64,000 nt of DNA. It comes from Selaginella moellendorffii. Its lineage: Eukaryota > Streptophyta > Lycopodiopsida > Selaginellales > Selaginellaceae. Of this stretch, positions 1 through 9,015 are shown piece after piece. The notes under the pieces are model-generated. The model searched no databases and had not been told where the DNA came from. It saw only the letters and a program-made list of their open reading frames with translations. The translations under genes were made by a program, and so were the position numbers. The stretch spans positions 1-64,000 of the forward strand of contig NW_003314323.1 of the NCBI RefSeq assembly GCF_000143415.4, given 5' to 3'. Numbering within the stretch: the stretch's first letter is position 1; each line of letters begins with the position of its first letter.

Positions 1-29
1 CAGGGCATCAGTATGCATTTTGGGTCAAA

Positions 30-51
30 ATTGCATGAGCCCACACGCTAT
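30..51. repeat. Diverged palindrome-family copy (GCATGAGCCCACACGC type)
   Basis: ATTGCATGAGC followed by CCACACGCTAT. The same diverged form recurs at 959-980 and 1253-1274. It keeps the GCATG...CACACGC core of the 24-bp family but not the outer CCATT arm. Confidence 0.45.
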
Positions 52-878
52 AAAGTTTACCTGTACCAAAAATAGAAACAGCTTTATTTACTTGGGAATT
101 TAAGTGGTTGAGGCATTTTTAAACTTACAAACACATGCCCTACTTACATTCCTTTGGTTGCCTAAAATTCAAAAATATTATAAACCTTTCTTTTTGCATT
201 TTCAATGTTTTCAATTATGGTTTTTGATTTTCGTAGGACCAGCCTAGTAATCTATTTGCATCCCGTCATGTTTATAGCTAGCTTTCGTTCGTCCCCTTCG
301 CTAGCCTGAGATACATCTGCTCGGCATCTGCCTCTTACAGCATTTGCCCAGAAAGGGCATCTTTCTTCACGCAGCATTTGCCACATGTTTAGGGTTTAGG
401 GTTTAGCAATTCAGTAGCTTGATAAACATGCAAATACAGAACTTGATGCAAAATCCTTTGATATGTCACAATGCCCCTAGGACCATAAACACATTTCAAT
501 AGAGAGGGTCCTTTCATTTCATAACTCCTTACGTAGATCTTGGTGAAACCAGAGTTAGTGAAGTTAGTTTCTTGTGATCCCGCATCTGATTGTGATGTCC
601 CTTTGCAGTTTCGATGGAAAGGTCAATGCACACCAAACTGTAAAATCTTGGAGCAAAATAACGGTCGGATCTATGGCAAATGCCCCTGAAACATTGTAAG
701 GCTCGTGTGGTCTCATGTGGTGTCCGATCGAGATGCTTCTTTGCAGGGTCATCAAGAAAGACATTGTATACCATTCTGTAAAATCTAGTTGCGATCTAAC
801 GGTTGAATCTCCAGAAAACTCAAAAAAATCTCGCGCGTGTCAGAATATCCTAGGAATATACTCCTATGTGCCCCTGAA

Positions 879-902
879 AATGACATGCGGCCCCACGCCA
901 TT
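879..902. repeat. 24-bp palindrome copy
   Basis: AATGACATGCGG followed by CCCCACGCCATT. It is an intergenic copy followed by CAAGAGATAA; the copy at 1117 has a similar downstream flank. Confidence 0.6.
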
Positions 903-958
903 CAAGAGATAATGCCAGATGACGCCGAGAATTTTTTGGTGCATTTTTTGGGTTCAAA

Positions 959-980
959 ATTGCATGAGCCCACACGCTAT
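959..980. repeat. Diverged palindrome-family copy
   Basis: ATTGCATGAGCC followed by CACACGCTAT. It is identical to the copy at 30-51 and sits inside the duplicated module. Confidence 0.45.
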
Positions 981-1116
981 AAAGTTTATCTTTGCCAAAT
1001 AGAGAAAAGTTTATCTGTGTCATGTGAGGTAGTTACAGTCCTTTGTGCTTGGCATCTGCCTCTTGCAGCATTTGCACTGAAAGGGAATTTTTCTCCATTC
1101 AGCATTTGGCCCTGAA

Positions 1117-1140
1117 AATGGCATGCGCCCACACGCCATT
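1117..1140. repeat. 24-bp palindrome copy
   Basis: AATGGCATGCGC followed by CCACACGCCATT. Good arm pairing: AATGGC pairs with GCCATT. Confidence 0.65.
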
Positions 1141-1252
1141 CAAAGAATAACGCCACAGGACGCCTGGATTTTTGGGTTTAAAATGTTTAGGGTTTTTTAG
1201 GTTTTTTCAAAATATTTTGGGTCCAACGTTTTTTGGGTTTCTTTGGTTCAAA

Positions 1253-1274
1253 ATTGCATGAGCCCACACGCTAT
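1253..1274. repeat. Diverged palindrome-family copy
   Basis: Third copy of the GCATGAGCCCACACGC form, again after GGTTCAAA. Confidence 0.4.
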
Positions 1275-1619
1275 AATATTGATTTGAGAGAAAAATAGAA
1301 ACAGATAGAATTTCTTTATTTAGCTGAACATCTGCCATTTTTGGAAATACAAGATGCTTTGGAATATCCAATCATGCATGGTATAAATATAGCGAGGGTA
1401 TTAAATGATATCCCAATCATGATCTTTCTTTTGGATTTCGCGTGCATGCAGTCCGAGGAATGATGACGTTGCGGATTTCTTTTGGATTTTGCGTGCTTGC
1501 ATGCGCGCGGCAATCCAGAAATTAATGGTGGCGCCCAAGTAAGAGGAATGATGACGCGGCGGGATTACCAACCGTTGTGACATTTCGCGCGTGTGAGGTT
1601 AGGTTTTGCATTTTGCTTT

Positions 1620-1790
1620 GTACTCGCGCTCGCACACTCGCGCTCGCGCTCGCATCACACTTGCGCTCCCGCTCGCATCGCGCTCCCACTCGCGATCACG
1701 CTCACTTCTCTACAGGTTTCTCGTGTGCATCGGCGTCCACTCGCGCTTGCATCACACTCGCGCTCGCATCGCGCTCGTGTGCATCGGTGT
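1620..1790. repeat. CTCGCGCTCGCA-type low-complexity tract
   Basis: The tract is an imperfect run of CTCGCGCTCGCAT/CACACT units. A unit beginning TCGTGTGCATCGG is duplicated inside it, at about 1728 and 1775. It creates long spurious ORFs rich in Arg, Ala, Ser and His in several frames at once, which marks it as simple sequence and not a gene. Its position just before the ParB-HAD gene suggests 5' UTR or core promoter. Confidence 0.6.
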
Positions 1791-2003
1791 CCACTTCAAG
1801 ACACACCCAGTTTGTAACTTCGCCGCCAACTCCGCCGCCCACTCCACCACCCACACGCAGCCCACTTGGCGTCCCGGGAGATTTCAGCACCACTCTCCAA
1901 CTGTAAGTGGCAGAGTAGCCTTGCTGCTACGATCCGCTGCACACACAGTGCACATTCGCCAACGAGTCCGGCCTCGATTGTCACGGCCTCCATTCGGCTT
2001 CAA

Positions 2004-5000
2004 ATGGTAAGTCTTTTAGACCAAGTAGAAAATGGCATGAGGCCACATGCCATTCAGTAGCAACATTGGCATGCACCGATTGGGCTCTCGAGTGCAGTCC
2101 GGTTACAGATGGCGTGTAGCCTCACGCCATCTTAGGATGCAGCCTCAAGACATCTGATGCAGTGGTGAATGGCGTGTGGCCTCACGTTATTTCCAGCTGC
2201 TAGCTTTTCATCTGTCAGCTCTAATTGTTGTGCATTTTTGAACAGGCGAGGAATTGCATTCTTCTTCCAGCCACTGTCAATGTGGATGCAGAGAAGGGGG
2301 AGGAGCTCACCAGTTGGACTTTCGGGATGGAAGGCGAGGATCTGATGCTGTACAACACAGATGGTGGGAGAAAAGAATGCATGGGGATCCTCATCCAAGT
2401 GACAGACACTCCATGCAGTTCCATGCAAGAATATGGACTGGCACTTGTGGTAGAGACAGCGTCCGCCTTCAAGATCCACCTTGCACATCCTAGCGGCTTC
2501 CCGGAGGGGGGCAGCGGCTATGAGGAATTCCTAGAGGGAGCTAGGGAGAGGTTGTCCAGGAGGCCCACAATTTCAAAGACGCTGCGGGTCTATGAAGATC
2601 ACATGGAATCCACGGACCTCACCTACGGCGATGTTCAAAAACTATATTCCAACATTGAGCCGTTGAGAGTGCCTCCAGTTTGCGAAGCGAAGGGGAAGGG
2701 GGTCGATCTGGAAACTACCCCGAAGCAGAAAAGGGTGGTCAAGCTCAAGCCGACGTCCGACTCTGCTGCTCCAAAAAAGAAGCTACTCGGTGATGCCATT
2801 GCCTCGGGTTCGAACACTACACCCACCAAAAAGAAGAGCCGCAAAGAGCAGAAAGAGCAAGAAGAGGCAGCAAAAATCGTCGCAGATAATAGTACTTGTT
2901 ACTATTCCAACAAAGTATATACAATCGATGTGAGCCGTATCGAGATCCAAAGCAAATACAACCACAGGCTAGTATCTGATGAGTGGGTGGAGAAACTGAA
3001 GCAGAAGATGCTGGCAAGTCCAGTAACACCCGACATCGCAGACGTGATCCCCTACTACCGAACAATGAAGGGCGAGACGAGGTTTCCAGACTTGATCAAT
3101 AGGAAGGTGTTGGACGATCAGAACATCCGGTTCTATGCCGTCTCCGGGCAGCATTCTAGCTTGGCGATGCAACAGATAGTTGTGGATATTATGGTGGGCG
3201 AGGAGGTGAAGAAAGTCTTCAAGACAAGAGTTGTCCGCCTGATAAAAGGCAACTCGCCCCTCCGATCTATCATATACATCTCCCACGCGCAAAATGTCAA
3301 GCAAGAAACGTGCTACAAATCGGGTCTGCACGAGACATTGGCACGAACACGGAAGCTCTGGGTTCAACTGAAGAAGCCACAAAAACCAGGACAAGGACGT
3401 GCACTAGCAACTAGCGCCTGGCAGGTAAGCCTCGTTGCATGTGGCATAGCATGTGGCCTCACGCCATTTCCATTGCAGGAATTCTCGAGTCTTCTCTCGA
3501 AAACACTGGGGGTCAATGACACACTCAGCATCCATAACATTCTACTCGCGACAAAAGTTGTTTTTGACAAATGGGTAGATGTGCTGAGGAGGTACCATGA
3601 TGGGGAGTTGCTAAACTCAATGGGTGTGGAGGACGGCCGGAAGCCCAATGATTTGAAGCTCAACGCCTTGCGTTTCTCGCGGTCTCTAGACGACGACGAC
3701 CTTCTGACAGTGGCTAATGCTCTTCTACGTGGTGAGGTAGTCTTCAACAAGACCAAAATGACTCCCGGCCATATTGTGACATACGAGGACTTGTGCACGA
3801 CTCTGAGAGCTCGTGCGCTATTGAAGGATTGGATCTTCGAGCAAGTGGCCGTGGCGAGGGTGAGCATCGACACCACGCAAGAGATGATGGAAGAGCTGGA
3901 CTTGTCAAATGAAGACATCGACGAGTACGTGAAGGGGGCCCCCAAGTTCATCGATCTGCTGCGGGATGCCACGAAAAGTAAAGCTGAGAAGTTGGATCAG
4001 TATCCAAATTTCATTAAGAGGGATATCGACCGCCGGCTTCAGAAACAGCTCGACCCCGCAGCAGAGGCCTATCGAGAACCTTACCGGGTATACGTGAATT
4101 CGGATGAGGATCAAAGGTGGAGGAGCATCGTTTCCTGCGGAGATGAGCAGGTCAAGAACATCTTTTGTGTGATGGACTTCACAAACGAGGAGATCACTCA
4201 TGCAGACGAAGTCAGCTCCATCATTGACTTAATGGTGGGACTTGCGGAGGTGGAATCTTCAGTCCACTATATGATCTACGACTCCGAATCCTATCACAAG
4301 TTCTGGAAGGCCTTGAACGAGGTGAAGGCTCGGTTGAAAGGCAAGGAGATGCGGGAGATCCATGGGATAATGGCTAAGAAGAAGATACCGACGAATGTCC
4401 GCATCTTCATAGTCGCCCTTGTTATTGGTCCTGCAGCAGAGTGGGACTGGAGTGACTTCCCAGCTTCGTTCAACAAAGCCGATCGAATTGATCTGAGGGA
4501 GGTCAATTTACCCGTGCCTGAGGAACTGAAGACGGCTATGGAGCTTTCGAATCCAAAGAAAGCTCCAGGTGCAGCATGGGAAATGCTCAGCTGGGTCTTC
4601 AACGCAATAGCGGGTGACTCCAAGGGCAAATGCGTTGTCGAGTACAACTGCGGCGGACTATTCTTTCGAGCCGCACTACTCAAGGGTGTCCCGTGTGTTG
4701 CGGTGACAAACTCCATTGAAGAGGTGACTTCAATGGAGCATATAATTACAGTTGCCAAAGAAAAACAGTATCTTCTCTACGAACCTGGTGAGTACGCACT
4801 TTAAGTTTAAATGTTATCTCACAAGCTCTGTATGCAGGAGCGTGGCCACCCCCAGATGCTGAAACGGCGTTAACAGCTACTGATGTTAGGCCGAGGTCAC
4901 AACCTGCACAAGGTAAGGTCACGTGAGGCCTCACGCCATTTTGATTATAGATCGTTGTGAATATTCAGACACGAGGACTGAAAAGCGCACTGGTGGCGCG

Positions 5001-7609
5001 TCGAAGAAGGACAAACAGACAAGCAATAGGAAAAAAGGAGGTACAAATTATATTTGCAATGGCGTGTGGTCTCATGCCATTCCTTGCAGGAGACACTTCT
5101 TCAAAGGCAAAACAGGCAAGCACCAGCCAAGCTCAAACTGACAGTGGTCATAAAAAGCGAAAGCACGTTGGACAGTCGTCGGGATCAGAGGCGTTTGATT
5201 CGAAAAGGAAGAAGGGCAACGAAAAGATGATAGGTAATGCCTCGCGGTTATGGCGTGTGTGCTCATGCCATTCATTGCAGATCAAGGGCTGAGTGAAAGG
5301 AGCCAGTCACCACCTTCTGACTCAGATTCCTATGGCGGACTCCCCTTCCCCAATCTCAATGGAGAGGTACAATGGATGAGGGATGCTTTTCAAGTCAGGG
5401 CCACGTTTTTCTCATCTCGTCGTCTTCGAAGGGTGCAAGAACGTGCAGAAACCATGTTAAGACAGTCGGGTGAGGATACGGTCCTAGGTCACGCACTAAA
5501 ACAGGCTATGGATGTCTTGTATTTTGAGATGGAGACTCGGCCAGATGATTTTTCCAAGATGGTCCTGGAAAAACAAGCAATCCAGCCTGAGCAGCCTATG
5601 GAAGAAATGCAAGAGGGGGATGAGGAGCCAGAGAAAGATAATGAGCAGGAAGAGCAGAAGGACGAAGAGGAGGACAAAGAAGAGGAGGACGAAGAAGAGG
5701 AGGACGAAGAAGAGGAGGACGAAGAGGACTTGGATGGTCCTCACAATGGTGACGATCACAATAACGACGATGACGATGATGACGATGATGGCCAGCCTGA
5801 GGTGGCCAAAGAGCAGCGGAGGAAGGTCATACAAGACAAACCATCAGGTAAATAATAGTACATCCATTCCTAACCTTTTACCATTTCTAACATTGTCCAT
5901 GTAGGTCGCAGAAGAAATGGTAAGTAGAGATTATTCAGTTGAATTAAGATACAAACTCTAGCCTTTAGTGTCGAGGAAGGATAGTGCCAAGCAAGGGTCG
6001 AAACGTATGTCCAATCCTTCAGAATCAGCAGTGCGCCCAAGTGATATCGGTCCTAGTTCCTCAATAGCAGTTGATGGTAAATACAGTATAGTCGATTCAA
6101 TGTGCTAATGAGTTTGTTTTTAGTTGCACGGGAGGATACCATCTCAATCGAAGGGAGATATTTGGACATGCATATGGATCCGCCAGTGGACTCTACTTGC
6201 CTGCAAGAGTCATCAGAGCTGGTGGAGGCTACTATCCATATCAACGCCAAGCAAGCTGACCACGCTCCACTTGATGCTGCCCATACCACTGAGTCAATCT
6301 TGTCCACGTATCCAACTGACGGTGACCAGGCGCCATTGGACCCGCATGAGGCCGCCCCAGCCGCCGAGCCGGTCGTATCCTCATTTCCAACGTGTGCCCA
6401 ATCGTCTGACTACGCGCCGTTGGAACCTCCCTACACCGCCCCTGCTGCCTGTTCGGTCATGTCCACTTTGCCAACGGAGGCACCAGCTGAAATGGCGTGT
6501 GATCACACGCCATCGGAACCACCCCATGCCACTGTTGAGCCAGTTGTACCAGAGTCTACAGCTGAAATGGCATGTGCCCACACGCCATCGGATGCGATTG
6601 ACCCCACATTGCAGAGGAGAGTATTTCCGCCCTTCACGTTTCCTCGACCAAAACCCTCTGAACGACCATCGGGAGCACCATTCGCTAATATTGTAGATGG
6701 TAAAATTGACTTGTACCATTTTTTATGCTAACGCATTTCATTTCAGAGTCACGGCGAAAGTACTGTATCGTTTTTGATCTGAACGGTGTCCTTTTCTCCC
6801 ATGAGCGTGGCTCGTCCTCGAATGTCACTGCACCCTCCAAAGCCTGCGGTCGCAAGTTGGTCAAAAGAGACAGATTCACATTAATCACACGGGAGAAACT
6901 GCGGGATCTAATAATGACCATGCGACACTTAAAACAGAGGGCCGGGTTCAATTTGCAATTGGGAGTTTGGACATCCATGATGCGCCACAATGCATTAACG
7001 TTGCTACAGATGATGCACGATCAGACGCGAGTAATATTACCATTTGACTTTCTCCTAACGCAGGAGGATTGCTTGACTATGGTCCATGTGAGGGGTAGCA
7101 AGCCCATCTTCGTCAAGGCAGAGGCTGTAGTGATGAACTGGACTGCTAGGTCAAGTGAAATCCTCATCATCGATGACTCGCCGATTAAAACTGCAGCGAA
7201 CACGCACACATATGCAGTGCACCCCATCTCTTGCAGTATGGAAACTAGGGAGAAGAAACCGTATGTTCTGGGGGACCTTGCAAAACGGCTTGAAGCGATG
7301 GTGATAGAGAACCGGCCAGTCCAGGAGGTGGCTGCAGAAATCAACCAAATGGCAGATGGAACGGTATATCAGAAGCCATTTGATCGGACAGACACCAGTC
7401 ATCATTTATGGCATGTATATTGTCTAGCCAAGCACTATCCGCATCTCCATAATCTGCTCAACCGGATGGGTTCTTCGACCACTGAACATGAGCGTGGACG
7501 TATTAGAGAAGAGATGGCATTACTATTGGGTTTAAATCCTGATAGTGTGGAGAGTGATGAAATTCCAAGATTATTGTATAGGCGTTGGAGGCAAAAAATA
7601 ACAGTCTAA
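2004..7609 (+). CDS. ParB-like domain / acidic linker / FCP1-type HAD fusion protein (11 exons)
   Basis: My exon model is: start ATG 2004-2006 at the end of exon 1, then 2246-3424, 3479-4787, 4838-4912, 4951-5040, 5090-5233, 5281-5847, 5905-5919, 5969-6076, 6124-6699 and 6747-7609. All introns are GT-AG and most are phase 1. The sum is 4929 nt, or 1642 residues, with no internal stop. Residues about 225-360 resemble a ParB/sulfiredoxin-like fold: NHRLVSDEWVEKLKQKM, then AVSGQHSSLAMQQI. A Lys-rich segment (KKKSRKEQKEQEE) precedes it. Exon 7 encodes a long Glu/Asp run and exon 10 a degenerate repeat (APLEPP, HTPSEPPHA). The C-terminus has HAD motifs: FDLNGVLF (nucleophile Asp near 1364, second acid replaced by Asn), LGVWTSM and LIIDDSP. 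A nuclear role for a CTD-phosphatase-like enzyme is inference. The domains are suggestive and I did not recognise the whole protein. The start codon and 5' exon are the least certain parts. Confidence 0.7.
2031..2054. repeat. 24-bp palindrome copy in intron 1
   Basis: AATGGCATGAGG followed by CCACATGCCATT, an almost perfect palindrome. It is followed by CAG at 2055-2057. Confidence 0.7.
2108..2131. repeat. 24-bp palindrome copy in intron 1
   Basis: GATGGCGTGTAG followed by CCTCACGCCATC. It is followed by TTAG at 2132-2135. Confidence 0.7.
2168..2191. repeat. 24-bp palindrome copy in intron 1
   Basis: AATGGCGTGTGG followed by CCTCACGTTATT. It is followed by TCCAG, a 3'-splice-site-like sequence. 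Confidence 0.65.
3425..3478 (+). other. 54-bp intron 2 carrying a palindrome
   Basis: GTAAGC donor at 3425 and TTCCATTGCAG acceptor ending at 3478. The palindrome copy (3445-3468) ends 10 nt before the exon. The intron is 54 bp with no in-frame stop, so retention would add 18 residues without a frameshift. Confidence 0.7.
3445..3468. repeat. 24-bp palindrome copy in intron 2
   Basis: CATAGCATGTGG followed by CCTCACGCCATT. The left arm is diverged and the right arm canonical. Confidence 0.65.
4913..4950 (+). other. 38-bp minimal intron 4 carrying a palindrome
   Basis: GTAAGG donor and TTGATTATAG acceptor. The palindrome occupies 24 of the 38 bp. Removing it joins exons 4 and 5 in frame (PAQ to DRCEYS). 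Confidence 0.65.
4917..4940. repeat. 24-bp palindrome copy in intron 4
   Basis: GGTCACGTGAGG followed by CCTCACGCCATT. It ends 10 nt before the 3' splice site. CACGTGAGGCCTCACG contains a near-perfect inner palindrome. Confidence 0.65.
5041..5089 (+). other. 49-bp intron 5 carrying a palindrome
   Basis: GTACAA donor and TCCTTGCAG acceptor. The palindrome at 5058-5081 ends 8 nt before the exon. Splicing is needed because the unspliced frame stops shortly downstream. Confidence 0.65.
5058..5081. repeat. 24-bp palindrome copy in intron 5
   Basis: AATGGCGTGTGG followed by TCTCATGCCATT. Confidence 0.7.
5234..5280 (+). other. 47-bp intron 6 carrying a palindrome
   Basis: GTAATG donor and TCATTGCAG acceptor. 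The palindrome at 5249-5272 ends 8 nt before the exon. Flanking exons join in frame (EKMI to DQGLSERS). Confidence 0.65.
5249..5272. repeat. 24-bp palindrome copy in intron 6
   Basis: TATGGCGTGTGT followed by GCTCATGCCATT. Confidence 0.7.
6491..6514. repeat. Exonic palindrome copy (perfect over 22 bp)
   Basis: AATGGCGTGTGA followed by TCACACGCCATC. Bases 6492-6513 are an exact 22-bp palindrome. It lies inside coding exon 10 and encodes the residues EMACDHTPS. Confidence 0.75.
6566..6589. repeat. Exonic palindrome copy
   Basis: AATGGCATGTGC followed by CCACACGCCATC, 75 bp after the previous copy, with the same flanks (GCTGA before, CGGA after). It encodes EMACAHTPS, so it is part of a coding repeat unit. 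Confidence 0.7.
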
Positions 7610-7642
7610 GATGGCATGTATTTATTTAAAAATGTAACTTAT

Positions 7643-7666
7643 TATGGCATGGGGTTCCATGCCATT
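7643..7666. repeat. 24-bp palindrome copy in the 3' UTR
   Basis: TATGGCATGGGG followed by TTCCATGCCATT, 33 bp after the stop codon. It could form a hairpin in the 3' UTR. A half-copy (ATGGCATG) lies at 7611. Confidence 0.65.
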
Positions 7667-8040
7667 GTATTAATATTAAAAGACAATTCTTTGAGAGGAT
7701 TTGCATTATACTAGAAGTGTTACAGCATGTTATTGGAAGTCTACGAAGTTGTTTTATTAATAAGGGGAAAGTAAAGATTGAATGGGGACTTGGGCTCCAC
7801 CTAGACTCGGAGCAACTGAGCCAATATTAAAAGGATGGAAAGAAATTGGACGACGATGACAAGGAGAAGAGAGAGGTGAAGCAGTGAGAAGTGATTGAGT
7901 AGACATTTCCTTGTTTAAAATAAAATGGCATGTGCCTCAATGCAGTTGAATTTTGTTATATTTATATACTATATAAAGGTTTGGAAACCTTATTTTACAA
8001 GTGGGATAATGACAATTCCCACTTTAACGAAATAGAGCTT
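7667..8040. other. Intergenic, no gene seen
   Basis: AT-rich 3' flank of the ParB-HAD gene. Apart from the palindrome at 7924 I see no coding or structured signal. Confidence 0.5.
7924..7947. repeat. Diverged palindrome copy downstream
   Basis: AATGGCATGTGC followed by CTCAATGCAGTT. The left arm is canonical and the right arm decayed. Confidence 0.45.
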
Positions 8041-8460
8041 GGATCCTTTAGCCTACGACACCTCAAGGAGTTGGTTCCTTACAACTCCACCACCCATAGA
8101 AGAAGTTCGATGCCCACATCAAACGTCTCTTTTATCCTACGACTTGTTGACCATGTCTTCGGGGGCATCCCCCCACTTAGTGGTGTGCCTAAGTTAGCCT
8201 CCTTGGCCAAGAGCCCATGACAACGAAATATAGATGTCCCTATATCCCTCACCTCACCACGCCCTAGTATGGGGTCGGGACTTGAACCCAACCTTGCTTT
8301 ACTAGGGGGTTGGGACTTGAACCCAACCTCCGTAGAATATGTCTACGGATTCGACATCCCCGCAGGGAGTCAGGCATAGTTCCCTACACCTAATCGACCT
8401 AGCTAACCCATGCTAATTAGCTTACCTTTAGCGCGCCTTTGGGTCCCAACATGTGTCATT
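8041..8460. other. LTR-like non-coding segment left of the gypsy element
   Basis: The segment starts with GGATCCTTTAGCCTACGACA and continues to GGTTCCTTACA. A near-identical stretch occurs at 14418-14460, just beyond the right end of the minus-strand gypsy element, so both may be flanking or LTR sequence of one repeat family. The motif GGGACTTGAACCCAACC occurs twice (about 8278 and 8311). I could not define LTR ends. Confidence 0.4.
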
Positions 8461-9015
8461 GCTCAACTTCACAAATTGATACTTTCATTGAACTTTGCAT
8501 AAGTACATAGAGTTATGCCTTGCAGAAATTCCTCCACTAGATCTCGCACGTTTGCTAGGTTCTCCTCCAATTCCCATGTTGCTTCGCAGTGTGGAAATCC
8601 TTTCCACTTCACATGGAACTCTCTCACTTTGCATCATTTTCACTTATTCTTGCATGCATTGAGGATGGCCTCCACTTCGTATTCTTCTTCCTCTTGGATA
8701 ACCTCAAGTAAAGGTCTTATTTGGTCCTTACGAAACGGGTCCTCAAAGTACGGCTTAAATAAGTTCACATGGAACACTGGGTGCATTTTCCCCATCTCTC
8801 AAGGAAGTCAGAGACGGTAAGCCACTTTACTAATTCGTGCCTCAATCTCGTAAAGCCCCACGAACCTGCTTAAGAAACTCAAGATCAATTCATTTATAAG
8901 AATATATGCATTTTTACCTTTGGGTCAACTTCCAGCTAATCCCACTTGGTAGCCTGAGGTTCTTAGTGTTCAACCACACCTTCTCCCTAGCTTGGAACTC
9001 TACATCCCGGCGCTT

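Larger units (their letters stand above)
1..2003. other. Non-coding upstream region with degenerate repeated modules
   Basis: I see no convincing gene here. Two modules recur. The stretch at 16-65 (GCATTTTGGGTCAAAATTGC onward) returns at 941-990 and partly at 1240-1275. The stretch at 318-380 (GGCATCTGCCTCTTACAGC onward) returns at 1048-1110. The stretches 583-670 and 721-809 look like diverged copies of one unit (CTGTAAAATCT followed by AACGGT). A short interstitial telomere-type run, three TTTAGGG-like units, lies at about 390-406. From about 1620 to 1790 the DNA is a C/G-rich simple sequence built on CTCGCGCTCGCA, probably promoter or 5' UTR of the downstream gene. Confidence 0.5.
2007..2245 (+). 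other. Intron 1 of the ParB-HAD gene (three palindrome copies)
   Basis: The donor is ATG|GTAAGTC at 2007 and the acceptor TTTTTGAACAG at 2245. Joining them places an ATG directly before the codons ARNCILLP of exon 2 in the open frame. It carries palindromes at 2031-2054, 2108-2131 and 2168-2191, each followed within a few bases by an AG. Alternative 3' splice sites are therefore possible. Confidence 0.55.

Noticed and set aside
390-406. Telomere
   Set aside because: Only about three TTTAGGG-like units within unique sequence; an interstitial telo-box-like motif.
1577-2010. Overlapping ORFs of 60-134 codons upstream of the ParB-HAD gene
   Set aside because: They come from the CTCGCGCTCGCA simple-sequence tract, are open in several frames at once and have repeat-driven composition.
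2225-2245. TTG-started extension of the ParB-like exon
   Set aside because: It has no ATG and overlaps a good 3' splice site (TTTTTGAACAG). Splicing to the ATG at 2004-2006 gives a better start.
5496-5834. Minus-strand ORF opposite the acidic exon
   Set aside because: Leu/Ile/Val-rich shadow of the GAAGAGGAC repeat on the plus strand.
8275-8328. Two tRNA T-arm-like stretches (GGGTTCAAGTCCC in reverse complement)
   Set aside because: A short tandem motif in LTR-like DNA without A box or acceptor stem.
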